A DNA stretch of 64,000 nucleotides from Pyropia yezoensis (GCA_009829735.1 CM020619.1:33582283-33646282); one strand, 5' to 3'. Counted from the stretch's first letter, positions 1-11,700 are shown. The notes: generated from the letters alone by a model not told the origin. Translations and numbers: made by a program.

Positions 1-196
1 CCACCGGGCCACACGAAAATTCAAGACGATAAATGCAGAAAACCCTCAAATCCAAGTTGGATTTACTACTAAGCTAACTATCCCAAACTTAGGGAATATG
101 GACCCAAATGCAGGGGGAGGAACGGATCAGGCTAGTGGCCTGCCGCCCCTTGCATGGCACGTGTTGCCCCCCTACCTGGGGGTCAATACTGCCACA
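1..196 (-). repeat. Partial LTR of gypsy family A (window edge)
   Basis: The segment matches the last 196 bp of the family A LTRs and ends in the same TGCCACA terminus. By eye it is identical to the LTR at 24418-24886, including the two positions where the LTR at 11218-11687 differs. It is the right-hand end of another family A copy or of a solo LTR; the rest lies outside the window. Confidence 0.93.
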
Positions 197-250
197 GTAG
201 ATTTCATGAGTAATTCTTGCCGGTTGTGTAAATATGTCAGAAGTACCCAA

Positions 251-295
251 TCCCGCCCTAGTGCACGCCCCAAAAGCTGGGGCGTGCAGGCGGGA
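251..295. repeat. Long hairpin 1
   Basis: The arm 263-272 pairs perfectly with 278-287 around a 5-nt loop. Outside it, 251-257 pairs with 289-295, giving a 17-bp interrupted stem. No flanking gene is visible. It could be a transposon remnant or a structured RNA. Confidence 0.6.
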
Positions 296-320
296 AGCGC
301 CCTAAAACAAGCCCGATCCC

Positions 321-354
321 GCCCGGGGCGTGCAGCTTAGTGTACGCCCCGGGC
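321..354. repeat. Long hairpin 2
   Basis: An 11-bp perfect stem joins 321-331 to 344-354 around a 12-nt loop. Its arms share the GGGGCGTGCAG core with hairpin 1, so the two probably arose from one repeated unit. Confidence 0.6.
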
Positions 355-1850
355 GTGCAGCACAAGCCTACCCCAGGGGGTTCGATCAGATTCGCGCCCG
401 AAACAAGCGCCCTCCCGAGAATGAAATATTGTCCGCCGGCGGATGAAATTACCGAAAATATGGCTCGTCCGCGGGGGTCGCCCCCCCCCCCCCCGGTGCG
501 CTCTGGGGGCCTCCGTGGCTTCCGGTGGGGTGCCGGGGGATGGCTACATAGCTCCTGTGCCTCGAAACGTTTCCTTTCGGGTCTCAGCCACCCGTCTGTG
601 ATGACACTACCTTCGACCTTGTTGTGGCGGGCCTCCCCCCGTATGTACCAGACTGTGCCTACTGCACTCCTGTGACGCCGTTTTCATCACGCCTCACCGT
701 CCCCAGCACTGTCGACACAAGCGCGCGGAGGCCACCTTTGCCGCAGTCCTTTTCATCCCCGTGACACCTCACGCCGTTCTCCTTCGGGGTTGCCGTCCCA
801 TGACTCTCCACCACGTCCAGTTCGCATGCCATGGTCGCGGCAGCAGAAGCGCTGTCTTCGGACAGCGGCCGTGCCCCTCAGCGGCACTTCACAAACGAGC
901 CATGGTCGTATTCTTGTCTGATATGTATGACATCCCAATTGTTCCCACCCGCCGTCATCCATGTCCACCCCTGCTCTCTCTATGGAAAAAAGCGCCACCC
1001 GTTAAGTGTCAGAAGCCGCGCCGGGGCAACCTTTCAGATGGTCACAGGCCAGAGACGTCTTTCCATCTGAAAAGCTTTCATTGCAACTCACACCAGAATC
1101 GAACAGGGTCCCCACGATCAGCGACCAACAAAAGGAACGACCTCCACCCACCACTCAGCACTTCCCCAGTGTCTGTAGCCAAGTCCAACCCACAAGAGCC
1201 TTCCCCACCCACTGAACCGTCTCCATCCCGCCAACGCCCGCACATCTTCTCCAGCAGCGCCCTCCCCAACCTGCTGTCCCGTGGCGACACCAAGCGGACC
1301 TCACACCAGGTACAGACCCCCCCGACACCTCGTGGTGCACCTTGTACTGGTGATGAGCGACCTCTAGGCGCCCATGCCCACGTCTCCGACAGCTGCCCTC
1401 CCCCCCCTTGCACCTTCAGCTGCGCCAGCAACCACCTCAACTACGGCTTTAGCATTTCACCCTCAGAAGCCACCACACCGTGCCAGCGCACCCCACCCAA
1501 GGAAGGCCCATGCCGGTCGGATGCGCGAAGTGGGCGAAGTGGGAGACCAAGGAAGAAGCCGCCTGCATTCTCGACAGTTCGTCCCCGCTCGGACCACGGC
1601 AGATCGTACCAACCCGCCGCATAGCGCATAAAGCGCTAACCCTAGTACTAACCCTAAGGGCATACCTGCCCACGTGGACTAACGGGGAGACTAAAACAAG
1701 GCCACGTATTGGTTTTCGGTATTCAAGTCCTACTTACCTTCCGTCACAACTTGAAAATCACTTGAGCCAATCAGACTCGCGAATCACCACGCGCCCGATA
1801 GTCTGTTGACTATCGGTGTGACTAACACTCGCTGCTTTGGTCACCCCGAA
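355..1850. other. No gene recognised
   Basis: Only short overlapping frames without recognisable domains are present. A perfect 9-bp hairpin with a 4-nt loop lies at 1795-1816. Two telomere-like CCCTAA fragments at 1636-1657 are too short and irregular to mean anything. Confidence 0.5.
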
Positions 1851-2483
1851 ATGGCCGATTTCCAAAGAATGATCAGTTCCGTAAGGGGGTTCACAGCAGG
1901 ACCTCCCAGAACAGTCGCCAAGTGCGCACGCGTTCTGGGCCACAAGAATTCTCCGGCGGTGCCCACGGCCTTGGCCGAACCACATCCAACACCGCAAATC
2001 CGTGTCGCATCCGTGTTATGCCTTGATGTGAGACCGGCAGAAAAATCTCCCGTCTGCACAGACAGGCCCAGTCTTGCAGAGGACTGCTGTCAGGGGCTCA
2101 CAGCATCGGTCCGAGGCCAGGTGCTGCGAAATGAGGCCGATTCTAGGGCGCTGATTGGCCAGTACAAAGTAGCCTGCAGTTGCACGGACGGGTTCGCAGC
2201 AGGTACGGGCTGTTGTGACGTGCTCACAGGAGGCCACCACTAAGTACTGTGCCAGTTAATTTCCGTTGTGGGGGGGATCCGTCACTCGAGCACAGCCCTG
2301 GAAAGTCGATCGGAGAGGGGTCCGACCAGGAGCGCCGAATCGGATGAGACGTATGCGATACATGCTGCCGCGATTTAGCGGCAGCCAATGGGAAGGGGGG
2401 AAACATCGGTACTTTGGTGGAATGCTGCTGTGACCTGCTGTGAACCCCCTTATGAATCTCATCATTCTTCAGAAATCGGCCAT
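1851..2483. repeat. Inverted-repeat element, possible non-autonomous transposon
   Basis: The segment 1851-1902 matches the reverse complement of 2432-2483 over about 52 bp with few mismatches, bracketing about 530 bp. Short CACAGCA-type motifs recur between the arms at about 1890, 2098 and 2191. No coding capacity is seen inside. The similarity beyond the arms is weak and no target duplication could be fixed, so the true ends are unknown. Confidence 0.55.
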
Positions 2484-4831
2484 AGTCCACGGACCAACGG
2501 AGGTCTCCCTGGGCTTGTTCTGATTGGCTGTCGCTTCGTTACAAGAATATGCGACTTTTGCTTCGTAACGTTACTTTATAGTCCATTGTCGGATAGTCAC
2601 GTTGCTGGGTACGCCCTAACCCAAGCCCCCAACCCTAACCAACGCCGCGTCAAACACGAGAGTGTTCCTCTGAGAGACTGCACGCTAATCTCTGCAGCTA
2701 CGCAATTCCTGTCTCTCCAAGCGGATTCCCAACGGACCCTGATCTGTGGATGCCCTCGACCGCCGACGGCACGCGCACGGCACGCGTTGACCCGCTTGGC
2801 CTTGCGTCGTCCGCCCCCCGCCCTCGGGGCGCTCCCGCCACGTGGAGGGGGGTTGCCCCCGCGGATCACCCCTGCACTGCGAGAGGCGCGCTTCCCCCCC
2901 AGACCCTCCCACCTCCCCGCACCCCTCCACTCTCCCTGCCCCGAGTCGTTTCTCTCGCTCCCCCCCCCCGTCCCCCGCTCTGTCGGTCGCGCCCTCGCGT
3001 GGCTGTCGGCATTCCGCTAAGAGCTCCTCCGGAAGAGTTCGTATCTCAAGCCGCGTGGCGGTGGGGTGCGCGCCGACACGCCCTCACAGACGCACGCACG
3101 CACGCGCGCGCGTGCGCGCGCCCCCCCCCCTCCTCTCCATCTCCGTCTGGGCGAGAAGGGGGCCACGCGCGGGTTCAGGGAGGTTTGGGAACGTGGTGGG
3201 AGCGCGCGGGGCGGGTTGGGGTTGTGCGTGGAACTTGCCAGCCAGAGGGCGGCGGGGGGCGGAGATTCGGGGGGAGGGGGCGTGAACTGGCAGGCAGAAA
3301 GAGAGTGAGGGCGGGAGGCTGGCGGTGGTGGCGGTGGGGGGGGGGGTAGTGGTTCGGGAACAAGAGGCAGAGGGGAGGGGTGTGGGCCACTGCGGTGAAT
3401 GGGGGCGAGAGCGGCTGAGCGGTTGGGGGTGAGAAAGAAGGCTGGGCCGGGAGCCGCGGCGGCAGGGGAGGGGAGCCGCGGCAGGAGGGGGAGGAGGAGA
3501 GGGAGACCGGGGCGGCACAGCGGCAGCCGCCGCCGCGTGTCAGCTCTGGGGCGCTTCCGCCACTGTCTCCTCCTCGCCCAACGGCGCCCACCCCAGGAGG
3601 GGGAGGGGGGCGGAAGTCACGGCGCGGCAGGGGGAGCGACGCCCGTTGCCTGGTACTGCTGGCGAGGGGGGAGGGGGGAGGGGGGGGGTAGGCGGGAGGT
3701 CTGGGAGCGTGGCGGCCGCCACGCTCACCTGTGGGAGGGGCTGGGAGCGGCGGCCGCCGCCGCTCGCGGGCCTCTCCCCCCCCTCCTCGTCACGTCAGTG
3801 ACGCCCAAGCGCGCACGCGCAACGACAGGCCGCCCGACGTCGACGCCTCCTTCTGTCTCCCCTACCCCCCACCCGGTGCACAGCGGCATGTGCGCAAGGG
3901 CGGGGGGGCGGGGGGGGGGAAGCGGGGGGGTTGGGTGGGGGGGAAGCGTCGAAAGACCCCGGCAGGGATGGCGCGCGCGAGCAACGGGCACCACCACCCC
4001 CCGCCCCGCTTCTCGTCGTCGGCCGCCTCGCCGCGCCCACAGGCCGGCGCTGCCGCCGTAGCCGACGGCGACCGATTTTCCTATTTTTTTTAGCAGACGG
4101 GGCGCCAGGAGGTGAGACGCGGGCGGAGGGCGGGTGGGAAAGGAGGGAGGCACAGCCACCACCTCGTCGGGGTTTTTTTGTAGCGCACGGGGGGGGAAGA
4201 AGGGGGTCGACGAATGGTCCTACGGACGAGCGGCGGCCGGGGGGAAGCTGCATGGTCAGCGCGGTTGCCGCCACCGCCGCCGCCTGCCTCCGCAGTCGGC
4301 CCCGCCGCCGCCGGCCTCCGCAGTCGCCCCCGCCGCTGCCAGCCTCCGCCTGCCTCTCTGGCAGACGCCTGTCCATGCTCGCCCGCGCTGGCCGCCGTCG
4401 AGAAGACCCTGTAAGTAGGGCAGCCGCGGGGCCGACGGACATAAACAAGTCCCACACAAGGAAACAAAAGTGGACACGGAATGGCAACGTCTACGACCAG
4501 AGCGGGGGAGGCACGGCCCGCCCCCGCGCTGCCGCGGCACACCCACCCCACGTCCCAGACACCAGCGATCCGCCTCCCGCCGGGCACCCACGCAAAAATG
4601 GAAAGGTACAGGCCCAGCGCATCACTCAGCAGCCTTCCCTCGCCCCCCCTGCCCCCCCGTCTCATTCTTGCTGCAGCCCTCTTCCCCCGACCCCTCCCCC
4701 ACCCCCGCACCCGACCCTCCCCCGCCGCGCCCACCGACGGCCGCGTCGACGGGCGTCCCGCCTCACGCAGCAGGCGCGGCGTCAACGGCGGCGGCCACCG
4801 ACCTGCGGCGGTAGGGGTAACGGGCGGGGGG
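2484..4831. other. GC-rich low-complexity region, no gene recognised
   Basis: The sequence is dominated by C and G homopolymers, CG dinucleotide runs (for example around 3090-3130) and CCG/CGG triplets. Long open frames exist on both strands but encode Pro, Arg, Ala or Gly runs in every frame, as expected from base composition alone. Confidence 0.6.
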
Positions 4832-5549
4832 TCACCCCCGCGGCGCGCCCTTCCCGCCACCGCCGCCACCACCGCCACCGCCGCCGCCACGGCCGCCGCC
4901 ACCGGCGGTCGGTTGTCCGAGGATGGCGGCGATGCGCGCTGCGGCGGCTGCGGCGGTCGGCCGGTCGGCGCCGCAGGGGGCGAGGAGGGAGCGGAGGAGG
5001 GCGATCACCTGCGGGGGGGCGGTGGCCCAGCGGCCGCCCAGCGGGACGGCCGACGACAGTGACCGCGTGGGCAGTGGCGTTGCGGGGGGTAGTGGTGTGG
5101 GTGGTGGTGGTGGTAGGGGGGTGGGTGCGGGCAAGGACGGGGAGGGGGGTGGCGGGCCAGTGGAAGCGGCGGCGGCGGCGGCGGTGGCAGCGGCGGTGGC
5201 CAGTGGGGCCACGCGGCGGCGGCGGCGGCTACCGCCCCCGCCCCCGCCCCCCCCACCCAGGCCCAGGCCACCCGGGGGGCGCCCCCCGCCGCCGCCCCCC
5301 CCGGCGGGCGGCTCCCCCCCCCCAAACAGCCCCTGCGGTGGCATGCCCCTCGCGACGAGGGCGTAGAGAACAACGCCCACGCCGTACACGTCCGCCTCTT
5401 CGGGGACGTAGGCGCGGCCGTCGACAATTTCGGGGCACACATACCCGGGGGTGCCAACGGGCATCCGCACCGCCGCCGCCGTGCGGGGGATGCCCGCCGT
5501 GGGGGGCGGGGCGGCGGCGGCGGGGGCGGGATGGCGCGCCGCGCCCCAT

Positions 5550-5607
<58 letters not shown>

Positions 5608-6564
5608 GGCAGTCGGTGGCACAACCGCTGCCGCCTGGCGCCGCGCCGCCCGCCGTTTCAGGTGCTGGTTGTTGGTGTGGTGGTGGTGGTTGGTGTGGGG
5701 GGGACACCGGCGGCGGCGGTGGCGGCGGCGGCGGCGGCGTGGGGAGCGCCGCCGCCAGCGGCACCCGCCGCCAGTGGCAGAGGCCAAAGTCGACCAGCTT
5801 CACCCCCCGCCCCGGGGCGGCAACGACCACGTTGGCCAGCTTGACGTCCCGGTGCGCGACGCCCGCCGCGTGGCACGCGGCGAGGCCGCCCAGCAGCTGC
5901 GCCGCCACCCGCAGGGCGGCACGGACGCCCCACGGCCGGCGGCCGACGGCGGACAGCAGGTCCCCCCCGGGGAGGGCCTCGGTGACGAGGTACACGGCGG
6001 CCGGGTCTTCCGCCACGTCCACGAACCGGACAATGGCCGGGTGGGGGGAGAGGGCGCGGAGGACCGCCACCTCCCGCGCGAGCGCGGACCGGCCGGCGGG
6101 GGTGGCGGCGGCGGGGGTGGCCTTGCCGAGCACCTTGACCGCCACCGCCCCGCCGGTGGCGCGGTCGGTGGCGGCCAAGACGGTGGAGAGGCCGGCGGTG
6201 GAGAGGACGCCGGTGAGGGTGTAGCGGCGGGAGAGGCAGGGGGGGGTGGCAGCCGCCCAGGCAGATGCGGTGGGGGGGGGGGGGGGGGCGGGGTAGGTGG
6301 GGGACGTGGGGGGGGGGTTGCCTCCCCTGCTGGTCGCCTCGGCGGCCGCGGCGGCGGTGGCGGTGGTGGTGGTGGTGGCGGCGGCGGCGACGCTGCCTTT
6401 GCCACAGCCGCCTTTGCTGCCCCCCCCGCCGACGGGGAGCGTCAAGGAGCGGAGGGGCAGACCAGCAGAGAGGGGTGGCGGCGCCGGTTGGGCGCACCAC
6501 ACCGTGACGGGTGATGACGGTGGCGACGCGCCGCCGCCGCTGCCGCCGCCGCCACTGCCGCCGT

Positions 6565-6597
<33 letters not shown>

Positions 6598-7045
6598 CTT
6601 GGTCGTCTTGGTCGCGGCCACCGCCGCGGCAGCGGCCGCCGCCGTCGGTGCCTCCACTGTTGGGGCCTCCACCGCCGCCGCCACCACCGCTGCCGCCGCC
6701 GCCGTCGGCTACGGTTCCCGCCACGGCGGCCGCAGTGGCGGCCACGGCGGTGGCGGCAACGGCGGCGGCGGCGGCGGCAGCGGCGGCCGCCGCGGCGGCG
6801 GCCGTCTCACGCCGCCCCCCCCCGGCGGCCTTGCCACCCGCGCGGGTGGTGGCCCGCCCCGTTCTTGTGGGCACCGTCCCCTCCACCGCCGCCGCCGCCG
6901 CTGACCACCCCCCGTCATGGACACTGGCGGGCGGCTCGCCGACGGCGCCGCGGGTGGCGACGCCGTCGACGCCGACGACGGCCGCGGTGGGGGTGGCGGC
7001 GGCGGCGGTGGCCGTGTCGGCCGCGTCACTGGCGGCAAGCGGCAT
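4832..7045 (-). CDS. Serine/threonine protein kinase with activation-loop insertion
   Basis: This is probably an ATP-dependent protein kinase; its substrate is unknown. From the first in-frame ATG (7045) the product is about 737 residues. Residues 1-265 are Ala/Gly/Thr-rich and low complexity. The kinase domain starts near residue 270 with a degenerate glycine loop (GVLSTAGLSTV) and the lysine in VAVKVL. It continues with HRDVKLAN (H at 398), DFG (D at 419), a CPEIV motif (E at 539) equivalent to APE, a subdomain IX DVYGVGVVLY stretch, and an ADRP arginine near the C-terminus. About 120 residues separate DFG from the APE motif, where 20-30 is usual. The extra part is Pro and Gly runs encoded by a GCC triplet tract. 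The frame is open upstream to 7780 but has no ATG there. An upstream exon cannot be excluded. Confidence 0.75.
5550..5608. repeat. (GCC)n triplet tract inside the kinase gene
   Basis: About 19 near-perfect GCC units encode a poly-glycine run on the minus strand, between the DFG and APE motifs of the kinase. The length is likely to vary between alleles and to be prone to assembly error. Confidence 0.85.
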
Positions 7046-9087
7046 GGTGTGCGGCAAGGGCACCCCCACAGGGGTGGGGGGGGGTGTGCGGCACGGAGTG
7101 GGGTGGGGTGTGGTGTGGTGTGCGGGGGGGGGGGGGGGGGTGGGTGCGTGGTGGGTGGTAGTGGGTGGTGGGTGGTGGTGGTGGTGGTGGCGGTCGAGAG
7201 GGTGGGAGGGGGGAGGGTGGATGAGTGTGGCTGTGGCAAGTTGGGCTGGGGGACACGGAGGGGGAGGGGGGTCGGGGGGGGGTGGACGAGAGGGCGTACG
7301 GCGCGTTTGGAGGGGGGGGGGGTTGAGACGACCCGCCGCGCGCGGCGGCAGCAGCAGCACGACCCAGCAGGGGCACGTGCCCCGAGGCGGGGGGGGCTGC
7401 GGACACCGGGCGGGCCCCGCGGGCGGCGGTGGCGGCGGGGCGCGCGCCCCCCCCGGCGGCACGTGTCGGGGGCGGCAGCGGGGCGCCGGCTGGGGCGCCC
7501 GCCAGGCCGCCGGGGCGCCGGGGCGGCGCCCCGCCTCCCCACCACCCCCCAAGGCCCACCGCGGCCGAGATTGGGGAGCGTCCCCCCCCCTCCCTCCCCC
7601 CCCGGCGTCTCTGTTCCCCCTTTCGGCGGCTGGCCAGCGCCACTGGGGGGTGGTGGCGGCGGCCAGCAGCAGCAGCAGCAGCAGCAGCAAAAGCGGACCG
7701 GGAAAGGCCAAGCGGTCCGGGGGGGGGGGGGGGGGGGTGGAGCAGACGACCCGCCACCGCCGCCCCTCTGGCCCCCACACCCCGGCTGTCGTGACCGCGG
7801 CGGTCGTCTCATCCCCCCCCCCTGCTACCGCCAGCCCAGCTGCAGCACCCCGTCAAAACACACGGGATCGGCCGGTACGGCCAGCACCCCCCCCCCCCTC
7901 CCGTCCCTTCCCGTCCCGTCCCCTCCCTTCCCCTTCCTTTCCCTTCCCCCCCACCACACGAGCGAGCTGTGGCCCCACCGCCACGGGGTCCACGTGTACC
8001 CGTCCACCCGTCAGCCGCCGCTGGTATGTATGATTGTATGTACGTACAGTACACCAGGGAACCTCCACGCAAGGGTGTGATGTGCGCTGTCTGTATGTAC
8101 ACTACTGTCCGGGGCCGTATCTGGATCTCTACTACTGTATGTACTGTGGCCTACCCCCTTGCCCGACCTCCCCCTACGAGCGGGGCGGGGCATCAACGCC
8201 GCCCTCTCCACCCCGTGGCGGTGGCCCACCGCCACGCGGGCGGCCCGGTCGTTCGTCCACCTCCCACCCCGCCGCGGTCTGGCACCGCACCACCGCACCA
8301 CCCCCCCCTCCCCCCGCCTCGCCCCTCCTCGCGTCTCTCTCGTCAAGCGGCTTGGCCGCGTGGACACACCCTCCGCCACCCTGCCCCCCCCCGCCGCCGG
8401 CCGCTGACCACGTCCCCACCGCGCCATTGGCCAGGCGGCCGACCCCTTTGCAGTCCGAGAAACGGTCTCCGGGCCACCCCTCCCTGCCTCTCTCACTCTC
8501 TCCCCCACCCCACAGCCCACCCCACTCCCCCTTCCCCTTCTCGCGGAGAAATGTAAATATGCATGAACATAAGGTCTGAGGAGAAAGATCGAACATCGCT
8601 GCCAACCTTCCCCCCCCCCCCACCGGAAGGGGACGGTCGGCGGGGGGACGAGCGCCCCACAGCCCCTCACTGTTTCCCCCCAAGAGTCCACCACACAGCA
8701 CCGAACTGCCCAGCGATGAAATTGGATATCGCGCCACGTAGCCGAATATATCGCCCAACATGTGTTGTTCTTATCGCACACGTTAACGCACATGACCAGT
8801 AGACGGTACACTGCAAACAATTTCATCCGAGACGTCGGAGACACCGTCCCTGTATTCGAATGGTGTTCGAGCGTGCATATATACTTAGATACATACATGG
8901 ATGTGCAGAAGCGATCCCCGTTCATCTTGAAGACACGACGTTTTGATGCTCGCGCTACACATGAGCGGTTCTCATACTACCGCTGACCGCGACAGGGGGC
9001 ACCGCCCTCGCCATCGCCGCCCCCGCCCCCTTGGGCGACCCCCCCCCTCGTCGCCTTGGCTGGTACCTGCACGCACACCGCAACACC
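7046..9087. other. Low-complexity region upstream of the kinase
   Basis: The region holds long G tracts, a GTGG/GGTGGT-rich stretch around 7130-7195, and a CAG array at 7664-7689. A less biased segment with TGTA-rich sequence lies at about 8030-8150 and 8540-8990. No coding frame with recognisable features was found. Confidence 0.5.
7664..7689. repeat. (CAG)8 microsatellite
   Basis: Eight uninterrupted CAG units are followed by CAA. On the minus strand the unit reads CTG and would give poly-leucine in the open frame upstream of the kinase ATG, but there is no ATG to support translation here. Confidence 0.85.
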
Positions 9088-9253
9088 CCCGGAAACACCC
9101 ACGGCACACAGCGTCTTCCCCCCACACACCCGCAACACCCACCACACAGATCGCCTTCCCCCGCACACACCCGCAGCACCCTCCACCGACATCGCCTCCC
9201 CCCTGCACACACCCGGCACGCACTCCACACACATCGCTTCCCTCCCTCACGCA
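9088..9253. repeat. 41-42 bp minisatellite, four units
   Basis: Four degenerate units start near 9088, 9129, 9170 and 9212. Each has a cytosine/adenine-rich half (CACACACCCG), then an ATCGCCTCCC-like half. Translation of any frame gives only Thr/Pro/His repeats. Confidence 0.7.
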
Positions 9254-10023
9254 CCCGCCCGACCGTCAACTCTGCCGCCTGGTCCTCGAGCGGTCAGCCG
9301 GCGGCAACATCGCTGCCGCAACCTCAACAGCAGCTGCTGGCCGCAGTGCCCTGGAAGCGGCCCCGGCCCCCCTCCGCCGCCCGCTCCGCCGTCCCCTCCG
9401 CGCCGGACCTCAGCGGCAGTGGTGACAGCGGCCAGTGACGGCGGGGCGACGGCAGCGGTGGCGGTGGTGGCGGCAGCGGCGACGGCGGCGACGGCGGCGG
9501 CGGTGGTAGCGGCGGCGGCAACAGCGGCGGCGGTGGTGGCGGCAGCGACGGCGGCGGCGATGGACCCCAAGTCTCCACTGCTTCTGCTGAAGAGGCTGCG
9601 TAGCTGCGGGGCGGCCGCTGGGCGATGTGCCCTCCCACCCAGTCGCCAACCCCAAAGAGGCGGGCACCCGTCCCCCTCTCACAAGGGAGGACACACACCC
9701 CCCTCTCTCGCGGGGGCGTGCACCCCCACGCACGGCACCCATGCGCTCTGGCCGCGGGGACTCTCCCCACCCCCCGCTGCGGACGCGAGAAGGGAGGTCA
9801 CCCCTCGCCCTCTCTCGGAAGGGAGGGCACTCCCGCGCTTCTCGCCAGGGCAGGCACCACTCCCCAACACAGCGCCCACGTGCCCGTGAAGGCGCGGCCA
9901 ACAACCTCTGTTCGCCAAGCTGGGGTGCATTCCGGGCGGCCACTCCCCCCCCCCCTCTCCGGAGCAGTCGGTAGCCCCCGCCCTTGGAGGCACACACGGT
10001 TCTCACCACCCCAAGGCGAGCGC
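9254..10023. other. No gene recognised; triplet and palindromic low complexity
   Basis: A GGC/GGT triplet block occupies about 9430-9565. From 9660 to 9860 short CCCTCTC...GAGGG inverted units recur. Open frames here carry no domain and look compositional. Confidence 0.45.
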
Positions 10024-10028
10024 GGGCA

Positions 10029-10465
10029 AGAAAGAAAAGCGACTTGTCTTCTTGTTGTCTATCGCCCTCGTCGCTTTTCCCACTCTCTTCTCGCTGCCCA
10101 TATACCCAGTCGTTTACCAGGTCGCCGTGCCCGCTCCGCGCGCCCGCACTGCACCGCGCGCCCGGTGCGCCGCGCCGCGCACGCCGCCCCACTCGCTCAG
10201 TGCGCATTGCCGCGCGGGCGCTGGGCACCCGCCCGATGGCGTGCACCCAGCACCGGCGACCCCTCGCTCCTTCCGCTGCAGCTGCCGCGTGGCAGCCCGT
10301 CTTGTGTCTGCACCCCGTGGCGCTCTCTCTGCCGGATGCACCACGGCTCCCCCTCCCAATCGGGGAGGCCCATCTCATTGCGTGGCGTGACGTCCGTCGT
10401 GGACGCACGGGCCGAAACGGTCGCGTCCTAATGTAGTTGCGCCCGCCGCCACGCAATACTTCACA
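10029..10465 (-). repeat. 3' LTR of the copia element
   Basis: It is 437 bp and ends in CACA. The outer terminus reads AG where the other LTR has TG. Positions 10029 to about 10185 differ from the 5' LTR by about 22 substitutions, the next 235 bp are identical, and the last 40 bp differ again by about six. Confidence 0.9.
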
Positions 10466-10578
10466 CAGACCCCTACTGGCATTCGCCCCACACCGGGTCG
10501 TCCTCGTTGTCGAGGTCTTCACCCGCGTGGTCAATGACACCATCTTGGTCGGCATCCTTGTCTTCCTTGGTGACGTCC

Positions 10579-11217
10579 TCATTCAGAGCAGCCACGAAGG
10601 TAGGTGTTGCGCTCTACCTTGGTCAGTGCGTCAGCAAGATGGCCACGCGCACGCAGCCAGGTGATGGTGCTCATGGCGCTGTCGTGGCACATCTCGCGCA
10701 GCTCCTGCACCGCGGCGCCGACCCCTTTCGGCTGCACAACACCGTCCGCGTCTAGCGTGTTGAACAGGGACAGGTTGTCCGTGTAGACGTGCGCGGGTGC
10801 CTGCGTGTGCTCGTCGCCTGTGTGGACCAACGCGTGGACGACGGCTAGCTCCTTGACAGCCCGCTTCCCCTCGAGCAGAGCGCACACCTCCGCTGCGAAG
10901 GAGGAGTTCGTCACTCGGCGCTGCCTGTGAGAGGCGAAATGCAGCAAGGTGAGCGGGGTGTCCGGCCTGAGGGTCTTCGCCGCCGCCGTGGCCGCCGTTG
11001 TGAGATTGCAAATCCCGTGTGGGCCTTTGGATCTCCCAGCTTCACGCTTGTGGTTTCAACAAACAGGCGCAGCCGCTCAGGGCCACGCAGCGGGCTGTAA
11101 CGCAGCGGCAAGAGACGCGCCGCCTTGGCAGCGATCACAACGCGGTTGGCCTTTGCGAGGTCCCGCACCACCACACAGGTAAAGCGTCAGGTCAGTGTGC
11201 TGGCAGCGCATTCCAGG
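10579..11217 (-). pseudogene. Copia RNase H region (3' half, beyond the gypsy insertion)
   Basis: Minus-strand frames give a conserved RT-RNase H linker (VVRDLAKANRV), a FVETTS segment where the first catalytic Asp motif is expected, then an SSFAAEVCALLEG motif typical of copia RNase H. A VYTDNLSLFNTL strand and a TWLRARGHLADALTK C-terminus follow. The frame is interrupted just inside the insertion junction by a stop and again by a frame change near 10950. It continues the copia pol that stops at 24887 on the other side of element A. RNase H would remove the RNA strand during reverse transcription; this copy is unlikely to be active. Confidence 0.75.
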
Positions 11218-11687
11218 TGTGGCAAAAACCACAAGCACACACGGCACCCAAGTTGGGGCGGTGTGCTAGGGCTGCCTCCCGTGTCGGGGGAACCGGAAGA
11301 AGTGCAAGTCGCACACACTCTGTCCCTGTTGTGAGGCAAACCCCCCACGGACAAACAAGAGGATGGTGTGTGGTCCAACAGTTTCTTGGTCGGGACGGGG
11401 ACGCAGGGCCAAGCCCCGCTGTCCCTCCCCTTATCCCCCCAGGGTCCACTCAGAATCTCGCCACTCAGAATCTCCCACCCCAGCACCTGCCCACCGGGCC
11501 ACACGAAAATTCAAGACGATAAAATGCAGAAAACCCTCAAATCCAAGTTGGATTTACTACTAAGCTAACTATCCCAAACTTAGGGAATATGGACCCAAAT
11601 GCAGGGGGAGGAACGGATCAGGCTAGTGGCCTGCCGCCCCTTGCATGGCGCGTGTTGCCCCCCTACCTGGGGGTCAATACTGCCACA
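11218..11687 (-). repeat. 3' LTR of gypsy element A
   Basis: It is bounded by TGTGGCA and TGCCACA. Relative to the 5' LTR it has one extra A in an A run near 11523 and one G/A difference near 11650. Confidence 0.95.
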
Positions 11688-11700
11688 CTCCCCTCTCCTC
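11688..11700 (-). other. Polypurine tract of element A
   Basis: Read on the minus strand this is GAGGAGAGGGGAG, directly abutting the 3' LTR. It is the expected primer for plus-strand DNA synthesis and confirms the minus-strand orientation of the element. Confidence 0.75.

Noticed and set aside
360..400. tRNA-like GGTTCGATC sequence near 370
   Set aside because: No acceptor, D or anticodon stem could be drawn around it.
1636..2640. Telomere-like CCCTAA fragments (1636-1657 and 2612-2640)
   Set aside because: Only two or three irregular units each, inside ordinary sequence; no array.
7046..7780. Kinase N-terminal extension with a poly-Leu signal-like segment
   Set aside because: The frame is open but has no ATG above 7045; poly-Leu is just the CAG microsatellite read on the other strand.
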